A DNA stretch of 60,885 nucleotides from an uncultured Clostridia bacterium (lineage in GTDB: Bacteria > Bacillota > Clostridia > Christensenellales > Borkfalkiaceae), in contig CALVXG010000036.1 in NCBI GenBank assembly GCA_944368925.1, positions 1 to 60,885 of the forward strand, in the 5' to 3' direction. Shown piece after piece: positions 36,323 to 45,234 of the stretch (within the stretch, counting starts at the first letter, position 1; each line of letters opens with the position of its first letter). The notes under the pieces are model-generated. The model worked only from the letters and a program-made list of their open reading frames with translations. It made no database searches and was not told where the DNA came from. The position numbers and the translations under genes were made by a program.

Positions 36323-37198
36323 TTATGTTTTAAAATATTTTTCGCAAGAGGAAAGTAAGTTCTTTTGAAGGTTTGAAAACACTTTCTGTTTATGCGATAA
36401 AATGTAATAGAATCTTTTTAAATCTACATTGTTCAAGTTGATAATGCGAAGAGATTTGTTCTGCAAATTTTCCTGCACCATGCTGAGCGGCAAAATGGTA
36501 ATGCCTAATCCTTCTTTTGTGCAGTTGATAGCGGCTTGCGGATTGGAAGTTTCGATAAAAGGATACAATTCTATGCCGTGCTGTTTTAGATATCCGTCAA
36601 AGAAATCACGCGTAGCACTGCCTTTTTCCCGCAGGATCAGGGGAAAGTTTTTCAGCTCCTGCACATTCAGTGTTTGGGGGACATCAAAATCTGATGCGCA
36701 AACGGCAACCAGTTTATCTTCGTAAAATTGCAGAGCATTCAGCTCGGAATGATTTACGGCATTTTCAACCAATCCAAAGTCTAACTCTCCCTGTAAAAGC
36801 ATTGTTTCAATTTTATCTTTGGGAAAAATTTTAACCTTAAACTGTGCCTGCGGATTTTGATTTTGCAGTTCTTTCAAAAGACTCGGTAAAAGAAATGTTC
36901 CGATTGTCAAAGATGTTCCTATTTTTACGAAGTTTGAACTGCTGTTTTCAAAGGCAAGTGTTTCAAAATCATCGAAATTGTTTAAAACGTTGCAGGCACG
37001 CGTATACAGTTCTTGCCCTTCCTCGGTAATGACAAGCCTGTTGTGAATGCGCATAAACAGTTTTACGTTGTATTTCTTTTCCAGATCGGAAATGACAACG
37101 CTGACCGACGGTTGCGAAATAAACAACTTTTTTGCGGCTTTCGTCACCGATTTTTGTTCACAAACTTCTTTGAAAATACGAAGATAACGCAGTGTCAT
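36323..37198 (-). CDS. LysR-family transcriptional regulator
   Basis: A 291-residue LysR-type regulator. The N-terminal winged HTH (about 1-60) includes SVTKAAKKLFISQPSVSVVISDLE. An effector domain of the periplasmic-binding fold follows (about 90-290; VKIGTSLTIGTFLLPSLLKEL). It is divergent from the two chromate-transporter genes, 95 bases away, which is the classical layout for control of the neighbouring operon. An AT-rich inverted repeat, ATAAT-N6-ATTAT (37225-37240), lies in the shared region and fits a T-N11-A LysR box. Confidence 0.93.
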   Translation of the reverse strand: MTLRYLRIFKEVCEQKSVTKAAKKLFISQPSVSVVISDLEKKYNVKLFMRIHNRLVITEEGQELYTRACNVLNNFDDFETLAFENSSSNFVKIGTSLTIGTFLLPSLLKELQNQNPQAQFKVKIFPKDKIETMLLQGELDFGLVENAVNHSELNALQFYEDKLVAVCASDFDVPQTLNVQELKNFPLILREKGSATRDFFDGYLKQHGIELYPFIETSNPQAAINCTKEGLGITILPLSMVQENLQNKSLRIINLNNVDLKRFYYILSHKQKVFSNLQKNLLSSCEKYFKT

Positions 37199-37224
37199 AG
37201 TAAGTCCATAACCTTTTTATTATG

Positions 37225-37240
37225 ATAATGATTAAATTAT
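37225..37240. promoter_or_regulatory. Possible LysR-box inverted repeat
   Basis: ATAAT (37225-37229) and ATTAT (37236-37240) form an inverted repeat six bases before the -35 of the transporter promoter, a position from which LysR proteins activate. AT-rich context makes chance likely. Confidence 0.35.
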
Positions 37241-37245
37241 AGTAT

Positions 37246-37274
37246 TTTACAAAAATATTGTCAACTGATATAAT
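37246..37274 (+). promoter_or_regulatory. Sigma-A promoter of the chromate-transporter genes
   Basis: TTTACA (37246-37251), a 17-base spacer and TATAAT (37269-37274). The start would be near 37281, leaving a very short leader before the ribosome site and the ATG at 37294. Confidence 0.75.
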
Positions 37275-37293
37275 AAAAAGGGAGGGTATTGAA

Positions 37294-38004
37294 ATGAGTC
37301 GGGCAAAAAAATATTGGATACTGTTTACATCTTGTCTTTATATCAGTGCGTTTACGTTCGGCGGCGGCTTTGTCATCATACCGCTGATGCGAAAGAAGTT
37401 TGTAGAAAACTTAAAATGGCTGGAAGAGACGGAAATGATGGATTTGGCTGCGATCGCGCAGTCTTCTCCGGGGGCAATCGCGGTGAATGCAGCGATTTTG
37501 ACGGGTTATAAAATCGGTGGCGTTTTTGGGGCAATGCTTGCCATGCTGGCAACGATTCTGCCGCCTATGATCATTATCGGAATTATTTCCTTTTTTTACG
37601 TTGCATTCCGTGAAAATGTGGTGGTCAATGCAGTGTTGAAGGGGATGCAGGCGGGCGTTGCCGCTGTCATCTGCGATGTCGTGATACGCATGGGCACGGG
37701 CGTGTGTAAAGAAAAGAACGTTTTGTTTGTCCTCATCATGGCGGCGGCATTTGTTCTTACTTTTTTTCTGGATGTCAACGTGGTTTATATCATTCTCGGC
37801 TGTATCGCTTTGTCCGTGATCGTATTTTTTGTAAAGATGGGGATTCGCAAGAAAAAAGCAAATACGTCCGATAAAATTTGCGCCGAAATACAGGAACAGA
37901 AAGACTGTGCGATCGAAGAACAGACAGAAGTAGATTCTGTTGAGGAATTGGCTCAGGAAGAAAATCAAGAAATAGCCAAAGGGGAAAAGGAGGAAGAAAA
38001 ATGA
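37294..38004 (+). CDS. Chromate transporter family protein, first half (ChrA-type)
   Basis: A 236-residue membrane protein of the CHR family. The family signature is visible as FTFGGGFVIIPLMRKKFVE and AIAQSSPGAIAVNAAILTGYKIGG, followed by three or four more hydrophobic helices. After about residue 185 there is an unusual hydrophilic acidic tail (IEEQTEVDSVEELAQEENQE). Short CHR proteins work as heteromeric pairs, and the next gene supplies the partner. The ATG at 37294 follows GGAGGG; the ATG-like start at 37258 precedes the promoter -10. Transport of chromate itself is not established for this pair; other anions are possible. Confidence 0.88.
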   Translation: MSRAKKYWILFTSCLYISAFTFGGGFVIIPLMRKKFVENLKWLEETEMMDLAAIAQSSPGAIAVNAAILTGYKIGGVFGAMLAMLATILPPMIIIGIISFFYVAFRENVVVNAVLKGMQAGVAAVICDVVIRMGTGVCKEKNVLFVLIMAAAFVLTFFLDVNVVYIILGCIALSVIVFFVKMGIRKKKANTSDKICAEIQEQKDCAIEEQTEVDSVEELAQEENQEIAKGEKEEEK

Positions 38005-38564
38005 TCTATCTGGAACTTCTTTGGGTATTTATACAGGTTGGATTGTTCAGCATCGGCGGGGGATATGCCGCGATCCCTATTATTCAAAGCCATGTCGTGG
38101 AAGCGAAGGGCTGGCTGACGATGACGGATTTTACAGACCTTATCACCATCGCAGAAATGACGCCCGGGCCGATCGCGATCAATTCGGCGACGTTTGTCGG
38201 AATGCAGGTCGCAGGGATTGCCGGCGGCATTATTGCAACGATCGGCTGTATCATACCTTCGGCAATCATCGTATCGTTGTTAGCATTTTTATATTTCCGT
38301 TTCCGCAGTCTATCCTTTGTGAAAGATACGCTGGCAATTTTGCGTCCTGCTATTGTTGCGCTTATTGCTTCGGCTGGTATAGGCATTCTCATCCTGTCTT
38401 TCTGGGGAGAAGGCGGTTTTACGACGGACGTAACGGCATTGAATATCGTTTCGGTTATTATATTCTTTTCGGCGATGTTCGTATTGCGGAAATATAAGAC
38501 AAATCCTATTTTTGTCATGTTAGGTTCTGGCGTGCTCGGTGCAGTATTTTATTTATTGTTGTAA
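38001..38564 (+). CDS. Chromate transporter family protein, second half (ChrA-type)
   Basis: A 187-residue membrane protein, the second member of a split CHR pair. It has the same family motif (FSIGGGYAAIPIIQSHVVE, then TIAEMTPGPIAINSATFVGMQVAG) and about five hydrophobic helices. It starts inside the ATGA overlap with the preceding gene, so the two proteins are translationally coupled and probably form one transporter of opposite-facing halves. Confidence 0.9.
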   Translation: MIYLELLWVFIQVGLFSIGGGYAAIPIIQSHVVEAKGWLTMTDFTDLITIAEMTPGPIAINSATFVGMQVAGIAGGIIATIGCIIPSAIIVSLLAFLYFRFRSLSFVKDTLAILRPAIVALIASAGIGILILSFWGEGGFTTDVTALNIVSVIIFFSAMFVLRKYKTNPIFVMLGSGVLGAVFYLLL

Positions 38565-38570
38565 AAGATA

Positions 38571-38599
38571 TTGCGCAATAGCGGAAAGTGATGTATACT
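38571..38599 (+). promoter_or_regulatory. Promoter of the anSME gene
   Basis: TTGCGC (38571-38576), a 17-base spacer and TATACT (38594-38599), 20 bases before the ATG. It suggests that the radical SAM gene is transcribed independently of the transporter pair. Confidence 0.6.
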
Positions 38600-38618
38600 G
38601 TAGAAAAGGAGAAAAATT

Positions 38619-39728
38619 ATGCCGCCTGTCAGTATGTTGATAAAACCTGCTTCGTCCTCTTGCAATATGCGTTGCCGCTATTGCTTTTATGCGGATGTCG
38701 TTTCGCACAGAGAATTGCGCAATGCGGGGATCATGAACAAACAGACGCACGAAAACATGGTGCGCCGCGCCATGGAGTATGCGGAAGGAAGTGTTTCTTT
38801 TGCCTTTCAGGGCGGAGAACCCACTCTCGCAGGACTGGATTTTTTCCGCAGGCATATGACTCTTTGCAAAAAATACGCAAAGACGGGCGTACAAATTCAC
38901 AATTCTTTGCAGACCAACGGGTACGCTGTTGATGACGAATGGGCAAAGTTTTTTTCGGAAAATCATTTTCTGATTGGTCTTTCATTGGACGGGCCAAAAG
39001 AGATCCACGACCTTTTCCGCAAAGACGCGCAGGGGCAGGGTACGTTTAATAGAATCCGCCAGACTGTAACGCTGTTTAACCGTCATAAGGTGGAGTATAA
39101 TATACTCTGCGTCGTGACGGAAGAGGTCGCTAAAAATGCCAACAAGGTGATGAATTTTTTCATTAACAACGGTTTTTCCTATTTGCAGTTTATACCCTGT
39201 CTGGACGGGCTGGAGGGCGAAAAGGGCGAATGGTCTCTTTCGGCAAAGAGATACGGGGAGTTTCTGGTCACCTCATTCAATAAATACTATTCCTGTTTCT
39301 TAAAGAAGAAGTTTTTAAGCATCCGCAATTTTGACAATTATCTTTCGCTGCTTGCAGGATATCCTGCGGAAAATTGCGGCATGAACGGGCGCTGTGCCGC
39401 CTATTTTGTAGTAGAAGGAAACGGCGACGTGTATCCGTGCGATTTTTATGTGCTGGACAAATATCGGGGCGGTAATGTAAACCAAAATTCATTGCGGGAG
39501 ATAAGAAATTCGGAAGTATTTAAAAAGTTTGTGGAGGAATCGTATCCCGTTTCCAAAGAATGCAAAGAATGCAAATGGTTCGGGCTCTGCCGCGGCGGAT
39601 GCAGAAGATACCGTGAGCCTTTTGAAAACGGGATACCGTCCCTCAATTTTTATTGCGAAAGTTATAAAAAGTTTTTCGAAGAATGCGGAAAGTATATTGT
39701 AGCAATGAAAGAATCTTTAATGCGCTAA
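38619..39728 (+). CDS. Anaerobic sulfatase-maturing enzyme (radical SAM/SPASM)
   Basis: A 369-residue radical SAM enzyme that converts an active-site Cys or Ser of sulfatases to formylglycine without oxygen. The iron-sulfur motif is Cys15-x3-Cys19-x2-Cys22 (SCNMRCRYCFY). FQGGEPTLAG follows, and the C-terminal SPASM domain is rich in Cys (CGMNGRCAAYF, YPCDFYVLDKYRGG, CKECKWFGLCRGGC). An AAGGAGA ribosome site precedes the ATG. The nearest sulfatase genes are at 50439 and 51896; both have Cys-type motifs, so they are the obvious clients. A terminator follows at 39853. Confidence 0.93.
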   Translation: MPPVSMLIKPASSSCNMRCRYCFYADVVSHRELRNAGIMNKQTHENMVRRAMEYAEGSVSFAFQGGEPTLAGLDFFRRHMTLCKKYAKTGVQIHNSLQTNGYAVDDEWAKFFSENHFLIGLSLDGPKEIHDLFRKDAQGQGTFNRIRQTVTLFNRHKVEYNILCVVTEEVAKNANKVMNFFINNGFSYLQFIPCLDGLEGEKGEWSLSAKRYGEFLVTSFNKYYSCFLKKKFLSIRNFDNYLSLLAGYPAENCGMNGRCAAYFVVEGNGDVYPCDFYVLDKYRGGNVNQNSLREIRNSEVFKKFVEESYPVSKECKECKWFGLCRGGCRRYREPFENGIPSLNFYCESYKKFFEECGKYIVAMKESLMR

Positions 39729-39852
39729 CAAAATTTTTTTGAAAGTGGCTGAGCGTTAAAAACTTAAAGAAAGCTTTGGCTGTCCATGTATACGTTTCAG
39801 TTATAGTTCTTGAAATGGATCCAAAGATTAGGTTAAAACTAAAAAAATTGGG

Positions 39853-39884
39853 ATGAGTCTGGTATTGCACCGGGCTCATTTTTT
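39853..39884 (+). terminator. Rho-independent terminator after the anSME gene
   Basis: ATGAGTCTGGT (39853-39863) pairs with ACCGGGCTCAT (39869-39879), including G-T pairs, and is followed by a run of T. The rest of 39729-40054 is AT-rich and holds no gene that I can see. Confidence 0.82.
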
Positions 39885-40054
39885 GATTAAAACTTTTTGG
39901 ACTTTTATAATCATCAAAATATCTACAAGGTTTTTAGGGATCTTTAGGAGGATTTTAATTTAGTTGTATTTTACTATTTTTTTATATGCTTTCCGTAATA
40001 GAAACACATTGATATAAATATACCAAGATAATGAAAAAAATTAAAAAAGCGATA

Positions 40055-40083
40055 TTGACAGGTATAAAAAGGGGTGATAAAAT
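40055..40083 (+). promoter_or_regulatory. Sigma-A promoter of the locus 3 operon
   Basis: TTGACA (40055-40060), a 17-base spacer and TAAAAT (40078-40083). It lies 29 bases before the GTG start and shows that the ATG at 40074 cannot be the start codon. No local regulator gene or palindromic operator was noticed at this promoter. Confidence 0.85.
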
Positions 40084-40112
40084 TTTTATATAAATTAGAA
40101 GGAGGGAAAATC

Positions 40113-41567
40113 GTGAAAAAATTTTTCAAAACTTTTTTAATTTTTCTCTTTGTTTTGAGCTTCAGTTTTTCGGGACTGATCGGTTGTGGGGGAAGCGGCG
40201 GTAAAACGCGAATCATTGTTGACGGAGGCGGTGCAGCAGGCAATTTTAATACGACGCCGTCTATGACGCCTTCCGAAGCGAATCCGAGACCGTATAACAC
40301 GTTGGAAAAGCTGGCTGAGAAATGGGAGGAAACGCATCCGGAGTATGATATTGTTATTCAGCGTCAGTCGGCAAACGGAAACCGAGATGTTTTGACCGGG
40401 TGGTTGAGTGCGGGCACAGCACCGGATATCATTTTCCAGAATCCGAGCATTTTGGCGGAAGACCTTGGGAAGGGTTGGTATGTAAATCTCACGGAATGGC
40501 TGGAAAAGCCGAATCCGTATAATGACGATAAACCTTGGAAAGAGCTCTACAACGAGAAGGAGCTTGAAACGACGAGGGGGCCGGACGGCGAGTTTTATTA
40601 TATTACGTTGGAGAAGTTTCCTATCGGGATTATGTATAATAAAGACTTGTTTGTGAAGGCCGGTTTGGATCCAGAATCTCCTCCGAAGACTTACGGAGAA
40701 TTTATGGAAGCACAGGAGGCATTATCAAAAGTAGAGGGGGTCCTTGCTCCCTATTTCCCGCAATTTAACTGGTATAACATTGTTTTAGAAACAAGCATCT
40801 TTGGGGGGGATATAGCCAAACTCGATACAGTGCGCGAGAATTCAATTATTGATACGGAAGAATTTTGCAAAGCATATACCGAGGGGCTATGGAGTCCAAG
40901 TGATCCGAAGTTTACTACATATGCACAGGTGGCGACGGATAAGGCGAAATATTACCCGGATGACTATCAGACATATGTAATGGCGACAGAATTTTTTAAC
41001 GGCAAAGTCGGCATGATGGAGGTAAACGGGCAGAGAATGACGCAGGTTTTGGAAGATGAGAAGAGAACATTTGATGTCGGTTTATTTGGTTATCCCTTAT
41101 TGGGAGAAAACGATCCGGGATATAGCGGATACGGAGTAATTCGAGGTGTTTCCGGGTTAAGTACGGCGTGGTGGGTAACGAACAGCGCGGAAAAGAAGGG
41201 GACTACTGAGGCCGCTATTGATTTTTTGATGTATCTTACGTCTCCGGAACAGAACACACCGCTGATTAACGATTTGGGGCTTACATTACCGCTCGATCCG
41301 GATTGCGAAGTTCCTGAATTTTATCAGCCTCTTGTAGATGTCTATAAAGAGGATTTTTCAAATCCTAAAATGTTGACCTGGGGAGCGTTTAACTCCATTG
41401 GAAAAATGAACAAAGAATATGCAGATACATGGCACAGAACGTTGACGAGCAGTATTGACGGATACAAGACAGTAGCCGAATTTGTTGAGATCATGGAGGC
41501 TGCTGCGGCGGATGCTTATGATAAGCTCATGAAGACAAATGGTTGGACGGCCGATCGTTGGGATTGA
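40113..41567 (+). CDS. Sugar ABC transporter substrate-binding lipoprotein (locus 3)
   Basis: A 484-residue solute-binding lipoprotein starting with GTG after AGGAGGG. The signal peptide is very Phe-rich (FFKTFLIFLFVLSFSFSG) and ends in lipobox GLIGC. The mature part starts with a Gly-rich linker. The core contains WEETHPEYDIVIQRQ, WLSAGTAPDIIFQNPSI and FPIGIMYNKDLFVKAG, typical of family 1 sugar-binding proteins. It heads the long operon that includes the WPHLLL-family genes and sulfatases, so a sulfated glycan fragment is a plausible ligand (inference). Confidence 0.92.
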   Translation: MKKFFKTFLIFLFVLSFSFSGLIGCGGSGGKTRIIVDGGGAAGNFNTTPSMTPSEANPRPYNTLEKLAEKWEETHPEYDIVIQRQSANGNRDVLTGWLSAGTAPDIIFQNPSILAEDLGKGWYVNLTEWLEKPNPYNDDKPWKELYNEKELETTRGPDGEFYYITLEKFPIGIMYNKDLFVKAGLDPESPPKTYGEFMEAQEALSKVEGVLAPYFPQFNWYNIVLETSIFGGDIAKLDTVRENSIIDTEEFCKAYTEGLWSPSDPKFTTYAQVATDKAKYYPDDYQTYVMATEFFNGKVGMMEVNGQRMTQVLEDEKRTFDVGLFGYPLLGENDPGYSGYGVIRGVSGLSTAWWVTNSAEKKGTTEAAIDFLMYLTSPEQNTPLINDLGLTLPLDPDCEVPEFYQPLVDVYKEDFSNPKMLTWGAFNSIGKMNKEYADTWHRTLTSSIDGYKTVAEFVEIMEAAAADAYDKLMKTNGWTADRWD

Positions 41568-41577
41568 GGGGAAAAAA

Positions 41578-42531
41578 GTGAAATCAAATAAAGAAGCGTC
41601 TTTCGAGATGGATGACATGGCTCTTATGAGGAAAAGGTCTGCGGCGATGCGTCGCCGCAGAACCTATTGGGGATATCTTTGGATTTTACCTGCAATCGTA
41701 GGATTGCTGTTGTTCAATTATTACCCGCCTATTGTAGCGGTAATTAAGTCATTTACCGAATGGAACGGCGTAAATTTTACTGAATTTATATGGTTTCGCA
41801 ACTATAAAGAGATCTTGACTGATCCCATTTTTTGGAAGGGGATCAAGAATGTTGTAATATTGACAGCGTTTCAGATTCTCATCGGAAGCGTTTTTGCGGA
41901 TATCATTTTGGCTGAGTTGATATTTAATTTAAAAAGTGAAAAAGCATCAAAATTTTTCAGATTTGCTTTTTTAATTCCCGTGCTTGTGCCCGGAATGGTC
42001 GGAATGTTGGTTTGGACAAAGATTATCCTTACTTCCAGCCCTACCGGTTTTCTGAACTATTTTATCGGTATTTTCGGTATCGAACCGAGACCCTGGTTGG
42101 GCAGCAAGGACACGGCTCTCATAAGTCTTATGATCATGGGCTTTCCGTGGATCGGCGGTTCACAGTTTTTGATCTATCTCGCAGGTCTATATAATATACC
42201 TGCGTCCTGCGTCGAAGCTTCAAAACTGGACGGGATCACAGCGGTAAAACGAATTATATACATCGACCTGCCCTATTTGTTGGGACAGGTAAAATATTTT
42301 GTAACGCTTGGTTTTATCAGCGGGATCCAAGGCTTTGGCGTACAGATGATGATAACAGGAGGCGGACCGGATTATGCGACGACCGTTCCCGGGTATTATA
42401 TGTACAATGAGGCGTTCGGTTATTCAAATTACGGTTATGCTTGCGCGGTCGGTATGATTTTGTTCGTGATTATCTTTGTAATGACAATCATCAACAAGGT
42501 GTTCCTGAAGACAACGGAGGATAAGATGTGA
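41578..42531 (+). CDS. Sugar ABC transporter permease, MalF-like (locus 3)
   Basis: A 317-residue permease with about six membrane helices. It begins with a basic cytoplasmic N terminus (MRKRSAAMRRRRTYWGY). The coupling loop is a variant, CVEASKLDGITAVKRIIYIDLP, where the usual EAA is EAS. The GTG at 41578 follows GAGGGGA and lies 10 bases after the binding-protein stop; 41539 lies inside that gene. It pairs with the next permease. Confidence 0.9.
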   Translation: MKSNKEASFEMDDMALMRKRSAAMRRRRTYWGYLWILPAIVGLLLFNYYPPIVAVIKSFTEWNGVNFTEFIWFRNYKEILTDPIFWKGIKNVVILTAFQILIGSVFADIILAELIFNLKSEKASKFFRFAFLIPVLVPGMVGMLVWTKIILTSSPTGFLNYFIGIFGIEPRPWLGSKDTALISLMIMGFPWIGGSQFLIYLAGLYNIPASCVEASKLDGITAVKRIIYIDLPYLLGQVKYFVTLGFISGIQGFGVQMMITGGGPDYATTVPGYYMYNEAFGYSNYGYACAVGMILFVIIFVMTIINKVFLKTTEDKM

Positions 42532-42532
42532 T

Positions 42533-43387
42533 ATGAGAGCCAAAGGTGAACTTAAAAAAATATCTGTTATTCCGCAAATTATTCTCTTATGTGTTTTGGC
42601 AGTACTGTTGCTCATGGTATTTTTCCCTTTAATCATGACGTTGATCAAGAGTGTAAAAACGCCGACGCAGGATACGTATAAGCCGTTTGAACTTACGTTC
42701 CCTTTTTGTTGGGAAAACTATTCAATCGCGTGGCTGTATGTTTCTCCGCTGATTTCAAACAGCCTCTTTATCGCTATCATGGATACCATCGGAAGCTTGA
42801 TTTTGGCGTCGGTTACTGCATATGGGTTTACGAGATTCAAATTTCCCGGCCGCGAAATTATTTTTATGGCGATCATCTCACTGATGATGATTCCCGGATC
42901 TTTGACGATGATTCCAAAATATATCATGATCCGAGACTTTGGTTTGATCAATAAGTATTTTGGCGTGATCCTGCCCGGAATGATTGCGGGCTTGCCTTTT
43001 CGTTTGTTGCTGCTACGGACATTCTTTAACGGTGTACCCAATGATTTGTTTGAGGCGGCGGAGATTGACGGAGCGAATCATTTGCATCAGTTTTTCCATA
43101 TCATGATCCCGATGTGCATTCCGATTTTGGCAACGATCTGCATGAACAATTTTCTGCAGTCCTGGAACGAGTTGCTGTGGCCGCGCCTGATTCTTTTGGA
43201 TGAAAATTTGCAGACGATTCCGATCGGGCTTGCCTCATTTACGCAAAACTATCAGACTATTACGGGAGGAACGATGGGCGCGCCGCTTGCCGGCTACATC
43301 ATTGTAAGTATCCCGCTCGTTATTCTGTTTGCCTTTACGTCCAAGCAGTTCGTCAGAGGCTTGACGAGCGGAGCGTTTAAAATGTAA
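42533..43387 (+). CDS. Sugar ABC transporter permease, MalG-like (locus 3)
   Basis: A 284-residue permease with about six membrane helices and the coupling loop LFEAAEIDGANHLHQFFHIMIP (about residues 181-202). It starts one base after the upstream stop, indicating coupled translation. It ends VRGLTSGAFKM, the form common in MalG-like permeases. No ATPase gene is present in this locus either. Confidence 0.92.
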   Translation: MRAKGELKKISVIPQIILLCVLAVLLLMVFFPLIMTLIKSVKTPTQDTYKPFELTFPFCWENYSIAWLYVSPLISNSLFIAIMDTIGSLILASVTAYGFTRFKFPGREIIFMAIISLMMIPGSLTMIPKYIMIRDFGLINKYFGVILPGMIAGLPFRLLLLRTFFNGVPNDLFEAAEIDGANHLHQFFHIMIPMCIPILATICMNNFLQSWNELLWPRLILLDENLQTIPIGLASFTQNYQTITGGTMGAPLAGYIIVSIPLVILFAFTSKQFVRGLTSGAFKM

Positions 43388-43402
43388 ACAGGGGAGGAAG
43401 GA

Positions 43403-44368
43403 ATGAGAAAACTCAATAGGATTTTGCAAATATTGTTGGTATTTGTTTTGCTCTTTACCATGGTTGGTTGCGGAGAAGACACTGCATCAACCGGGATACA
43501 GATGCTGAACGATTACGGGTATGGTAACGGATTCAATTTGAAGGGTCTCAGTTCTATGAGTTCGGCAAACACGATTAAGGTTTTGCAGTATGGAGAGGAG
43601 ATGGACGTTGAGCCCTCTTGGGAAATCGCGCAGTGGGGAAGCAAATATAATCTTGCGGACGGAACAGAAAAGAGCGAGGGGGATTGGTATACTTATGCCT
43701 GTACCGGAAAAGCACTCAGCGTGAACCGCAAAACATCCGCTGTAAAGTTAACGTTACACGCGCAGGAGGATTATGGCGATACGCCTCGACAACAAGGGCA
43801 GCCATGGCCGCATCTGTTGCTGTCACAAGGTTTTGGTTCTATTACGCGGTTGGATGAGTATGAGTATATCAACGTGGAGATCGATTATACGATCGATTAT
43901 ATGCAGAACATGATGTCGGAGCAGCAATATATCGAGTCGATCCATACCGCACAAATTTTATTCTATATGACCGTCAAAAACGTAGATGCGTATTCCGCCG
44001 ATAAGGGTAATTACTATTGGTTCGGGCTTCCTCTCTACGATTACAGGTATGAATACCCAATAGGCCATACGCAAATTGACGGAGGAAAGGAGGAGGCTAC
44101 GGGAAAGGTCATTTACACGGTTGACGGGAAAGAGTATTACGATGCGCCCCCGACCGTCGGTGTCAAACAAAGCATCAAAATCGATATTTTGCCGTATGTG
44201 CTCGACTCGTTCAGCGCCCTGCAGGAGGCGGGACATTTTGAAAATTCATTCTTGCAGCACATGGTATTCGGCGCGATGAATATCGGTTATGAGATGCCCG
44301 GAACCTTCAACAGCAGCTTCACGTTGGAAAAGTGCAGCATTCAATATGAACTAAAGGAAATGTACTGA
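43403..44368 (+). CDS. WPHLLL-family lipoprotein (paralogue A)
   Basis: A 321-residue lipoprotein (signal peptide, lipobox TMVGC, Cys near residue 24) of a family I do not recognise. Four members occur in this window. Shared landmarks are NGFNLKGL near the start, IAQWGSKYNL, WPHLLLSQ (from residue 135), IHTAQILFYMTVKN, YYWFGLPLYDYRY, TGKVIYTVDG, KIDILPYV and EMPGTFN. The pattern of conserved Trp, Tyr and Asp with many beta-strand stretches suggests a carbohydrate-binding or hydrolytic beta-sandwich. The gene follows the permease by 15 bases and is coupled (stop/start overlap) to paralogue B. Its place in the operon suggests a surface role in glycan handling. Confidence 0.7.
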   Translation: MRKLNRILQILLVFVLLFTMVGCGEDTASTGIQMLNDYGYGNGFNLKGLSSMSSANTIKVLQYGEEMDVEPSWEIAQWGSKYNLADGTEKSEGDWYTYACTGKALSVNRKTSAVKLTLHAQEDYGDTPRQQGQPWPHLLLSQGFGSITRLDEYEYINVEIDYTIDYMQNMMSEQQYIESIHTAQILFYMTVKNVDAYSADKGNYYWFGLPLYDYRYEYPIGHTQIDGGKEEATGKVIYTVDGKEYYDAPPTVGVKQSIKIDILPYVLDSFSALQEAGHFENSFLQHMVFGAMNIGYEMPGTFNSSFTLEKCSIQYELKEMY

Positions 44369-45222
44369 TGCAAATCATACGCGATAATACATTTCAAAGC
44401 GGTTTTCGCTTGATGGGAACAGACATCCTTAAAACGGGAAAAAATGCCGTCGATATTCTTAATAACTGTGGTACGGCAACGGGCTCTCCGGTCTGGCGTC
44501 TTGCGCAATGGGGAAGTCGGTTCTCCTTAAAAAACGAGACCTGTCGTCGCACGGACCGTGGCTTTCTGTATTCAGATCCAGCAAAAACGTTTTGTGCGGA
44601 TCCGTCAGAGGGAAAGGTTTATCTTGAGATCCTTGCGGAAAAAGAATACGATAAGCCGCGCGTTCGCGGAGAAGCATGGCCACACCTTTTGTTGGCGCAG
44701 GAATTTGAACAAAGGTATTTTTTGTGTGATCTGAAAAGCGTGATCTTTGACATGAGTTTTTACGTAAAGGTCAAAGAAAACAGGATGACGGCCGAGGATT
44801 TCGACTCGCAACTCCACACAGGGCAATTCGTCTGGTTCGTCACCGTTCAGAACCATAACCCGCAGTCACCGGAATATCTCGACTATTTCTGGTTCGGCTT
44901 ACCGCAATGCGATCTACGGTACGGGACTCCTCGCTTTTTTGCAAAAAAGGACGACGGGAAGAGAGACTCTACAAATAAGTTCATAAACAGCATTGATGCC
45001 CGGAAATATCTTCCGCACGATCCTACAAAAGGGGCCGTGCATTACCGATATGACGCTTACGAGGACATTGCAGAAGGTTTTCGTCGCGCAAAAGCTCAAG
45101 GTTTTTTGGAAAAAACGGAGTGGGAAGATTTATCTTTCGGGAGTATGAATACCGGCTTGGAAATGCCAGGTACGTTTAATCTCGGGATAGAGATCTCCAA
45201 AATAGGAATTGAAGTCGGATAA
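44368..45222 (+). CDS. WPHLLL-family protein without signal peptide (paralogue B)
   Basis: A 284-residue member of the same unrecognised family but without a signal peptide, so predicted cytoplasmic. It has FQSGFRLMGTDIL, NNCGTATGSPVWRLAQWGSR, WPHLLLAQ (from residue 104), LHTGQFVWFVTVQNHN, DYFWFGLPQCDLRY, TNKFINSID and LEMPGTFN. The start codon overlaps the stop of paralogue A by one base. Having one exported and one internal version in tandem suggests two steps on related ligands outside and inside the cell, or duplication with change of location. No catalytic residue can be assigned from sequence alone. Confidence 0.7.
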   Translation: MQIIRDNTFQSGFRLMGTDILKTGKNAVDILNNCGTATGSPVWRLAQWGSRFSLKNETCRRTDRGFLYSDPAKTFCADPSEGKVYLEILAEKEYDKPRVRGEAWPHLLLAQEFEQRYFLCDLKSVIFDMSFYVKVKENRMTAEDFDSQLHTGQFVWFVTVQNHNPQSPEYLDYFWFGLPQCDLRYGTPRFFAKKDDGKRDSTNKFINSIDARKYLPHDPTKGAVHYRYDAYEDIAEGFRRAKAQGFLEKTEWEDLSFGSMNTGLEMPGTFNLGIEISKIGIEVG

Positions 45223-45234
45223 GGAGGAATGCAG

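Noticed and set aside
37411-37968. 185-codon minus-strand frame opposite the chromate-transporter gene
   Set aside because: It is a shadow of the plus-strand membrane protein gene, His/Arg/Asp-rich and without start signals.
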